Shown: piece after piece, positions 1 through 5,185 of the stretch
Position numbering within the stretch: the stretch's first letter is position 1
How the letters are laid out: the number at the start of each line of letters is the position of its first letter
Translations under genes and position numbers: made by a program
Assembly (NCBI GenBank): GCA_017963875.1
Contig: JAGCTA010000252.1
Coordinates: 1 to 8,678, forward strand
DNA from: Victivallales bacterium
Lineage (GTDB): Bacteria; Verrucomicrobiota; Lentisphaeria; Oligosphaerales; Oligosphaeraceae
DNA length: 8,678 bases
Reading direction: 5' to 3'
The notes under the pieces: generated by a model
The model's input: the letters and a program-made list of their open reading frames with translations, nothing else
Databases searched by the model: none
Told to the model about the DNA's origin: nothing

Positions 1-349
1 CGCGCGGCGAAGGGTCATATAAATCTCCCATGACGTCGACGATGTGCGCTCCAGACTTGACTTCTTCGAGCAAAAGTACTTGCCGTGATTCATCTGTCCC
101 ATACTGCCTTAAGGAGTCATGGCGGTAGAAGCAGAACATGAATGGCATGTGCGGTGTGACTGAAATGACGCGTCGCAGCGAGTCGGCATTCCTGAATTCT
201 GGCTTCAGATTCGAGAGGTCGATGCAGATGCCATCGGCTCCTTCGTAGTCGGCGGTTCGAACTTGTGCGATGAGTGATTCTGGTGTATCGCCTGTCATGA
301 TGGCTGTAATCATGGCGCCTCTTCGTGTGCCATCGATGAATTTTCGCAT
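1..349 (-). CDS. Type I 3-dehydroquinate dehydratase-like protein (5' part, cut by window edge)
   Basis: Only the first 116 residues are in the window; the frame stays open to base 1. The fold reads as the start of an AroD-type (beta/alpha)8 barrel. A first strand and loop, AMITAIMTGDTPESL (residues 12-26), is followed by GADGICIDLSNLKPEFRN (37-54), equivalent to the conserved 'GAD-x-(I/V)E-x-R-x-D' strand. Next comes a strand ending FCFYRHD (72-78), where classical enzymes have 'FRTKREGG', and then GAHIVDVMGDLYD (100-112). The family makes 3-dehydroshikimate from 3-dehydroquinate by a Schiff base; the catalytic Lys and His would lie outside the window. The changed YRHD and VMGD motifs suggest a divergent paralogue rather than housekeeping AroD, so the substrate is uncertain. 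The start at 349 is preferred because AGAGG sits 5 nt upstream. An in-frame ATG at 388 would add 13 residues but has no ribosome binding site. The gene is divergent from the MATE exporter. Confidence 0.55.
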   Translation of the reverse strand, partial: MRKFIDGTRRGAMITAIMTGDTPESLIAQVRTADYEGADGICIDLSNLKPEFRNADSLRRVISVTPHMPFMFCFYRHDSLRQYGTDESRQVLLLEEVKSGAHIVDVMGDLYDPSPR

Positions 350-415
350 GTTTGCCTCTGTGGTTGTAATCTTTGTTGTTGATTCCATGAAAAAGCAATT
401 GAATCTAACGTATTC

Positions 416-444
416 ATTCAAGCATTATTTTCAAGTTCTGTCAA
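416..444 (-). promoter_or_regulatory. Sigma70-type promoter for the dehydroquinase-like gene
   Basis: Read on the minus strand, a perfect -35 box TTGACA (444-439) is followed after exactly 17 bp by TTGAAT (421-416). This matches 4 of 6 bases of TATAAT and is preceded by TGC, as in an extended -10. The predicted transcription start is near base 409, upstream of both candidate start codons of the gene (388 and 349). No comparably good promoter was found facing the MATE gene; TATAGA at 471-476 with TTGTTT 19 bp upstream is a weak possibility. Confidence 0.55.
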
Positions 445-448
445 CTTG
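432..448. promoter_or_regulatory. Inverted repeat, possible operator
   Basis: CAAGTT (432-437), a 5-base spacer CTGTC, then AACTTG (443-448) form a perfect 6-bp inverted repeat. It overlaps the -35 box (439-444) of the minus-strand promoter, the position expected of a repressor site, in the spacer shared with the divergent MATE gene. No regulator gene is in the window. The right arm is followed by a run of T on the plus strand, but no plus-strand gene lies upstream, so a terminator role is unlikely. Confidence 0.4.
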
Positions 449-535
449 TTTTTTGACCGCTTGATATTATTATAGAAACGCTTTGTTTCCCATGAGAGTA
501 GGTAATTGCACCAATGTCATGATGGTATAGTCAGG

Positions 536-1903
536 ATGTCTCCTTTGCAAGACAAGAATCGGATGGATATGACGACTGGTCCGCTGTTCAGCGAAATGGT
601 ACGTTTTTCCATCCCGTTGTTCTTTACGTTGATGCTTCAGCTGCTGTTCCATGCCGCTGACTTGATTGTTATCGGGCGTTGCTGCAGTCACGAATGCATG
701 GCAGCGGTTGGCTCGACAGGGGCTCTGAATGCCTTGCTGATAAATCTGTTCTGGGGATTGTCCATTGGAACGAATGTCATTGCCGCGAACGCCTTCGGGG
801 CAAAAGACGAAGTGGTTTTGAACAAGACGCTTCACACGTCCATGCTTGTAGGCATCGTTGGCGGGATAATCATGATTGGCGTCGGAGGCCTGCTGGCACG
901 TCCGTTGCTTGTTCTCATGGATACACCTGCGAATGTGCTGGACAAGGCGGCACTTTATGTCCGCATTTATTGTATTGGAATGCCGTTGCTTCTGATATAT
1001 AATTTCGGCAGCGCGATGCTTCGTGCCTTGGGTGACACGAAACGACCAATGATATATTTGGCAATATCAGGGTTTATCAACGTCCCGTTGAACATCTTTT
1101 TTGTCTTATTCATGAACATGGATGTCGATGGTGTCGCCTGGGCGACGGTGATATCACAAGGCGTTTCCAGCATTTTTGTTTGGCATGCGCTGGCGACATC
1201 AAAAGATTCCTGCAAACTCTGTTTCCGCAAACTGCATATTCATCCAGTGATATTGAAAAAGATGCTAGCCATAGGAATTCCCTCGGCGGCGCAAGGGTCG
1301 TTCTTTTCCATTTCCAATATCATGATTCAATCGTCTGTGAATTCATTCGGTTCGATTGCCATGGCTGGAAATGCCGCGACAATTAGTCTTGAGGGTATGG
1401 TGTATGTTCCCAGCAATACATTCCATCAGACAAGCCTTAGTTTTGTCGGGCAGAATTTCGGGGCGCGTGACTTTGGCAGGGTCAGACGGAGCGTCTGGTA
1501 TGCGATTGGCATGACCACTGTGATGATATCGTTGATTGCATGGTCATTCTGTCTTCTCGGTCCACAGTTGCTTGCCATCTACAATCCAGATCCCGAAGTG
1601 ATTGAATGGGGTATGCAACGTGTGTATATCATGTTCATTCCGTATGCCTTATGCGGCTGGATGGATGTCGTCGCGGGTGCCATGCGCGGAATAGGCTATT
1701 CGACCACATCCGCAGTGATTGTTCTGATGTGCGTCTGCGTGTTTCGCATAATTTGGATTCTGACCGTGTTTCCAACCCACCATACGATGTTCATGCTGCT
1801 TCTTTGTTATCCGATTTCCTGGATTCTTCCGACGATTTTCAATGGCTTGGCTTTTCATTTCTGCCTCAGAAAGGAGGAAAGGAAGAAGAAGTTTGCGGAA
1901 TAA
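536..1903 (+). CDS. MATE family efflux transporter
   Basis: A 455-residue inner-membrane protein of the usual MATE length (about 450-470). These exporters expel organic cations, drugs or metabolites in exchange for Na+ or H+. The N-terminus has the family signature DMTTGPLFSEMVRFSIPL leading into the first helix, then AADLIVIGRC and the G-rich GLSIGTNVIAANAFGA. The second MatE repeat includes SAAQGSFFSISNIMIQSSVNSF and the conserved loop GQNFGARDFGRVRRS. Alternating hydrophobic stretches fit about 12 membrane helices, and the C-terminus is a basic tail (RKEERKKKF). The start is unsure: ATG 536 has no clear ribosome binding site, TTG 506 has GAGAG 7 nt upstream and would add ten residues, and ATG 563 lies just before the conserved core. 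It is divergent from the dehydroquinase-like gene and convergent with the radical SAM gene across 81 bp (1904-1984), where I see no convincing terminator. The substrate cannot be read from the sequence. Confidence 0.93.
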   Translation: MSPLQDKNRMDMTTGPLFSEMVRFSIPLFFTLMLQLLFHAADLIVIGRCCSHECMAAVGSTGALNALLINLFWGLSIGTNVIAANAFGAKDEVVLNKTLHTSMLVGIVGGIIMIGVGGLLARPLLVLMDTPANVLDKAALYVRIYCIGMPLLLIYNFGSAMLRALGDTKRPMIYLAISGFINVPLNIFFVLFMNMDVDGVAWATVISQGVSSIFVWHALATSKDSCKLCFRKLHIHPVILKKMLAIGIPSAAQGSFFSISNIMIQSSVNSFGSIAMAGNAATISLEGMVYVPSNTFHQTSLSFVGQNFGARDFGRVRRSVWYAIGMTTVMISLIAWSFCLLGPQLLAIYNPDPEVIEWGMQRVYIMFIPYALCGWMDVVAGAMRGIGYSTTSAVIVLMCVCVFRIIWILTVFPTHHTMFMLLLCYPISWILPTIFNGLAFHFCLRKEERKKKFAE

Positions 1904-1984
1904 TCCGTCATTATTAGGGGTAAATCTGCGGATAATCTGACCTGAAGCCAGCCACAAATGTGGAATAGATCGTTTGGCGATAGT

Positions 1985-3802
1985 TCAGCGAAGCCAGCGT
2001 CTGACGGGCAGGTCAAGGCCGAGGCCAAGCATATAGTTGTAGAGTGCGGTCTTGAGGGCCTGGCCGATACGATTCCAGTCGGGAGAGCCTGGCTCATCGT
2101 ATGGGAGTTCGTTGAGGGCGAAACGCGGTTCCTTTTGCGGTGTTTGGCGGATGCGAATGCCTAATGACTCAGGATTTTTCGCAATCGGACTGTGCGCGGT
2201 CAGGGCGAAACGATGCCAGTAGGCGGATTGAAGCAGGCCGTCGGCAAAGCATTTTCTCACGAATTCCAACGCGTCCAACGCCTCTTTTTCGGTTTCTGTC
2301 GGGAATGCGTACATCAGATAGGCGTGGACGAGGATGCCTGTATCCGCGAATGCCTGAAATGCCTTGTGTGCAGACGCCAGAGTGATTCCCTTGTTCATCA
2401 GTTTGAGCAGTCGGTCGTTGGCGCATTCGAGGCCACCAGTGACCGCAATGCAACCAGAATCCGCCATCAGTTGCGCAAGTTCGGGCGTAAAGGCGGTGTC
2501 AAAACGTATGTTTCCCCACCAGGTGACAGGGAGTTTTCGGCGGATGAGTTCCGTGGAAACGGCTTTGACAAGGGCGGGGGCAAGCGCCTCATCGACAAAG
2601 TGGAAACCAGAGTGTTCCGTTGTTTCCACCAAGTGCTCCATTGCGTCAACGATGTCCGTTGCGGCGGCGGGGCGGTAGTGGCTGATGTAGTCCAGGGCGA
2701 TGTCGCAGAATGCGCAACGGTGCCAATAGCAGCCATGGGCGAGTTGCATTTTGAGCCATTTGCCATCCGTCCAGATTCTGTGAAGCGGATTGGGCATTAC
2801 GACGATGTCAAAATAATCGTCGAGATTGAGTCCGTCATAGTCTGGAACGAGGAGCGATGGCGGCGATTCAGGGGCGACGGGGCGCGCGCCGTCGCGCGTG
2901 AGCAGGCGAACGCAGTGGCAATCGGACGGTTGTTGGGGAGCGTCGGTGTCTTCCAAGATGGTCAGAAGCGGCTGGATGCCGTCGTCGTATGAAATGAAAT
3001 CAAAGAAGTCGAAGACGCGTTTGTCTTCGATGTTTCGGAGTTCTGAATTGACGTATCCGCCGCCGAGTACCAGCTTTGTGTTCGGTGCTTTCTGACGGAT
3101 TCTTCGGGCGATTCTAAATGCACCGTAAAGCGTTCCAGGAAAAGGGACTGTAAGACCGACGGCATCGGGGGATGATGTGGCGAGGAGGTCATCCGTCAGG
3201 TCATCAATGATTGTATCGACGATTGTCGGCGGGGCATCAAGACGTTGAAGGAGCGGCGTCATGGACGGCAGATTGACGGTCAGAGTCTGGGCGTAGTTGC
3301 CGAATCCGAAATCGGGGTCAAGCGTCGTGGTGATGAAGGACGCAAGGTCGTCTAAGTATAGGGACGCGAGATATTTTGCCTGGTCAACGGTGCCGAGTTT
3401 GCCGAAAGCCTGTTCGAGTGTCTCTTTGTCTGAATCGTCGGAGTCATCTGGATAGAGTGATTGGAAGAACGGGCCTTCTGGAAGCCAGGTCCGTGCGGCG
3501 ATTCGCCAGGCTAGTTCGGGACGATGTCCCTGAAGGAAGGCGATGACGTGATCTACTGTGTGGAAATAATCGTCTGCGGATTCGAGGAAGAATTCAAGGC
3601 GGTCGTCTCTATTGTGGAGTTTTCTTGCCGCCTTTTCCGCGAGACGGACAGTTTTGGGGGTCATCAGGCGCAGCACTGTTTCCAATGAAAAATCCCGCTG
3701 AATGACCGCATGGCCATGCCTGCGGAGTTCATTGAGCAGCACAGGCGTGGCGGGATAAGGCGTGTTGAGTTGAACCAGTGGTGGCGTGATGAGGGCGAAC
3801 AT
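1985..3802 (-). CDS. B12-binding-type radical SAM protein with CX4CX2C cluster motif
   Basis: A 605-residue protein. The N-terminal half (about 1-320) resembles the cobalamin-binding domain that precedes many radical SAM cores. It opens with MFALITPPLVQLNTPYPATP and a 'LLNELRRHGHAV' helix, and a later Rossmann-like segment reads AVGLTVPFPGTLYGAF...KLVLGGGYV (about 214-250). The cobalamin-ligating DxHxxG motif is absent. The core follows: HGCYWHRCAFCD carries Cys358, Cys363 and Cys366, which should hold the 4Fe-4S cluster that cleaves S-adenosylmethionine. Other landmarks are GFHFVDEALAP, TWWGNIRFD, TGGLECANDRLLKLMNKGI (SAM-binding glycine motif) and HAYLMYAFPTET. The cysteine spacing is CX4CX2C, not the usual CX3CX2C. 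The frame is open back to 3916, but that extension overlaps guaA and encodes low-complexity residues, so the start at 3802 is chosen, where the conserved domain begins. No strong ribosome binding site is visible. The substrate is unknown. Confidence 0.85.
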   Translation of the reverse strand: MFALITPPLVQLNTPYPATPVLLNELRRHGHAVIQRDFSLETVLRLMTPKTVRLAEKAARKLHNRDDRLEFFLESADDYFHTVDHVIAFLQGHRPELAWRIAARTWLPEGPFFQSLYPDDSDDSDKETLEQAFGKLGTVDQAKYLASLYLDDLASFITTTLDPDFGFGNYAQTLTVNLPSMTPLLQRLDAPPTIVDTIIDDLTDDLLATSSPDAVGLTVPFPGTLYGAFRIARRIRQKAPNTKLVLGGGYVNSELRNIEDKRVFDFFDFISYDDGIQPLLTILEDTDAPQQPSDCHCVRLLTRDGARPVAPESPPSLLVPDYDGLNLDDYFDIVVMPNPLHRIWTDGKWLKMQLAHGCYWHRCAFCDIALDYISHYRPAAATDIVDAMEHLVETTEHSGFHFVDEALAPALVKAVSTELIRRKLPVTWWGNIRFDTAFTPELAQLMADSGCIAVTGGLECANDRLLKLMNKGITLASAHKAFQAFADTGILVHAYLMYAFPTETEKEALDALEFVRKCFADGLLQSAYWHRFALTAHSPIAKNPESLGIRIRQTPQKEPRFALNELPYDEPGSPDWNRIGQALKTALYNYMLGLGLDLPVRRWLR

Positions 3803-3833
3803 GGGACGATTCTTCTGGGGTGCTATACTAGTG

Positions 3834-3859
3834 AGCGACGGCGTGCCCCCGCCGCCACT
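3834..3859 (-). promoter_or_regulatory. Intercistronic hairpin between guaA and the radical SAM gene
   Basis: On the minus strand, AGTGGCGGCG (3859-3850) can pair with CGCCGTCGCT (3843-3834). This gives a 10-bp, GC-rich stem with two G-U pairs and a 6-base loop GGGGCA. It begins 4 bases after the guaA stop codon. There is no U tract after it, so it is not a classical intrinsic terminator. It may stabilise the 3' end of guaA mRNA, attenuate readthrough, or lower translation of the downstream gene. Confidence 0.45.
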
Positions 3860-3863
3860 TCCA

Positions 3864-5114
3864 TTATTCCCACTCGATGGTCGCTGGGGGCTTGGCGGTG
3901 ATGTCATAGACAACACGGTTGATGCCGTTCACTTCGGAGGTGATTCGCTGGGACATCTTCTCCAGCAATTCCCATGGGAGGCGGACGACGGATGCCGTGA
4001 CCGCATCGACGCTGTTGATGGAACGGATGGCAATGACATTGTCATAACTGCGGCAGCCATTCTTGATGCCAGTGGATTTCACAGGCACGAAAATGGCGAA
4101 AGTCTGCCATGTCTTGTGGTACCAGCCAGCCTTGATGAGTTCTTCTGTGACGATGGCGTCTGCCTCGCGGAGCATGGCAAGCGTCGGGCGGGCAATCGGA
4201 CCAACATGGCGGACACCAAGCGACGGGCCAGGGAAGGGATGGCGGTCAATCATTTCCGATGGCATACCCAACATGCGACCGACGGCACGGACTTCGTCCT
4301 TGAAGAGACGTTCCAATGGCTCTACAAGTTTGAAATGCAGGTCTTTGGGCAGTCCGCCGACATTGTGGTGGGATTTGATGACGCCGTTGGGATTGCCGTC
4401 CAACGGGATGCTTTCCAGGATATCTGGATAGATGGTTCCCTGCCCGAGAAATGGCGCATTGATTTCGCGGGCGGCTTCTGCGAATACATCAATGAATTCC
4501 TTGCCGATGATTTTGCGTTTGGCCTCTGGGTCGCTGACGTCCGCGAGTTTGTCGAGGAAACGGTCGGAGGCATCGATGTACTTCAAGTTCATCTTGAAAT
4601 TGCGCTGGAATACCTCCTGGACTTTTTCTGGCTCGTTTTTACGGAGCAGCCCATGGTTGACAAACACGCAGGTCAGGCGGTCGCCGATGGCTTTGTGAAT
4701 CAAAACGGCGACGACGGACGAATCGACACCGCCTGAGAGTCCAAGCACAACCTTGCCGTCACCGACCTGTTCGCGGATGTCATTGACGGCTTCATCAATG
4801 AACTTGTCCAGTTTCCACGACCCTGTGCATCCGCAGTTGTTCTGGCAGAAAGCGACAAGGGCAGGGATATCGGCGGCGGTATCAACGGTAACTGTCGGCA
4901 AGCCGAGTTTTTGGAATGAAGAAATGTCGGCGCGCGGCGTTCCGTCATAGCAAAGGATGAGTCCGACGGGCTTTTCTGCCATCAGCCGTTCAACTGGTGT
5001 GGTGTATGGCATTACCATGGTGTAGATGTGGTTGTCGCGAATGCCACGGGCGATTTTCTGGATGTCATTCCGTCCGAAATTGATGAGGACGATGGTTTCT
5101 GGAGTAAGTTTCAT
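3864..5114 (-). CDS. guaA: GMP synthase with truncated, catalytically dead glutaminase domain
   Basis: Converts XMP to GMP using ATP and an amino donor, the last step of guanine nucleotide synthesis, in the cytoplasm. At 416 residues it is about 100 shorter than usual (E. coli GuaA has 525). The synthetase half is complete: P-loop LSGGVDSSV (125-133), VNHGLLRKNE (152-161, where VDHGLLR is common), GQGTIYPDILES (224-235), IKSHHNVGGLP (246-256), RHPFPGPSLGVR (291-302, usually GPGLAIR) and the C-terminal dimerisation end VNGINRVVYDITAKPPATIEWE (395-416). The N-terminus keeps the opening of the class I amidotransferase fold: TIVLINFGRNDIQKIARGIRD (7-27) and PVGLILCYDG (49-58). Where the nucleophile motif GICYGMQ is expected it has LPTVTVDTAADI (72-83), and it then jumps to the linker CGCTGSW (94-100). 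The catalytic Cys, His and Glu are therefore missing. AGGA 8 nt upstream supports the start, so the shortening is not a start-choice artefact. It lies 71 bp downstream of the hybrid kinase. Confidence 0.95.
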   Translation of the reverse strand: MKLTPETIVLINFGRNDIQKIARGIRDNHIYTMVMPYTTPVERLMAEKPVGLILCYDGTPRADISSFQKLGLPTVTVDTAADIPALVAFCQNNCGCTGSWKLDKFIDEAVNDIREQVGDGKVVLGLSGGVDSSVVAVLIHKAIGDRLTCVFVNHGLLRKNEPEKVQEVFQRNFKMNLKYIDASDRFLDKLADVSDPEAKRKIIGKEFIDVFAEAAREINAPFLGQGTIYPDILESIPLDGNPNGVIKSHHNVGGLPKDLHFKLVEPLERLFKDEVRAVGRMLGMPSEMIDRHPFPGPSLGVRHVGPIARPTLAMLREADAIVTEELIKAGWYHKTWQTFAIFVPVKSTGIKNGCRSYDNVIAIRSINSVDAVTASVVRLPWELLEKMSQRITSEVNGINRVVYDITAKPPATIEWE

Positions 5115-5122
5115 GTGAGTTT

Positions 5123-5126
5123 TCCT
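5123..5126 (-). promoter_or_regulatory. Ribosome binding site of guaA
   Basis: AGGA on the minus strand, 8 nt before the ATG at 5114. It fixes the guaA start at the short N-terminus and so supports the view that the missing glutaminase half is genuine. Confidence 0.6.
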
Positions 5127-5134
5127 GTTTGTCG

Positions 5135-5163
5135 TTTATTTTGAAATGATTACGAATTAACAA
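5135..5163 (-). promoter_or_regulatory. Possible weak promoter for guaA
   Basis: In the 71-bp gap between the kinase stop and the guaA start, the minus strand has TTGTTA (5163-5158), a 17-bp spacer, and AATAAA (5140-5135). Each box matches about four consensus positions. The implied start near 5128 leaves a very short leader in front of the ribosome binding site. guaA may instead be read from the kinase promoter. Confidence 0.2.
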
Positions 5164-5185
5164 AATGGATAAGAAGTGCCGCTGA

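Noticed and set aside
117..398. 93-codon His/Arg-rich frame on the minus strand
   Set aside because: It is an alternative frame of the dehydroquinase-like gene; the His/Arg-rich composition is typical of an out-of-frame translation.
1952..1963. CCACA-AA-TGTGG palindrome in the convergent MATE / radical SAM spacer as a bidirectional terminator
   Set aside because: The stem has only 5 bp with a 2-base loop, too tight to close fully, and there is no T tract on either strand. Not called.
2192..2992. 266-codon open frame on the plus strand opposite the radical SAM gene
   Set aside because: It is antisense to the conserved radical SAM core, with no recognisable motif and no ribosome binding site of note.
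3803..3916. Upstream extension of the radical SAM frame (38 extra residues)
   Set aside because: It overlaps the 3' end of guaA and the intercistronic hairpin, and encodes low-complexity Ser/Gly/Pro. The conserved domain begins right at the ATG at 3802.
3786..4736. 316-codon open frame on the plus strand opposite guaA
   Set aside because: It lies wholly antisense to the clearly conserved guaA and the end of the radical SAM spacer, and its translation shows no recognisable domain. It is a shadow of codon bias.
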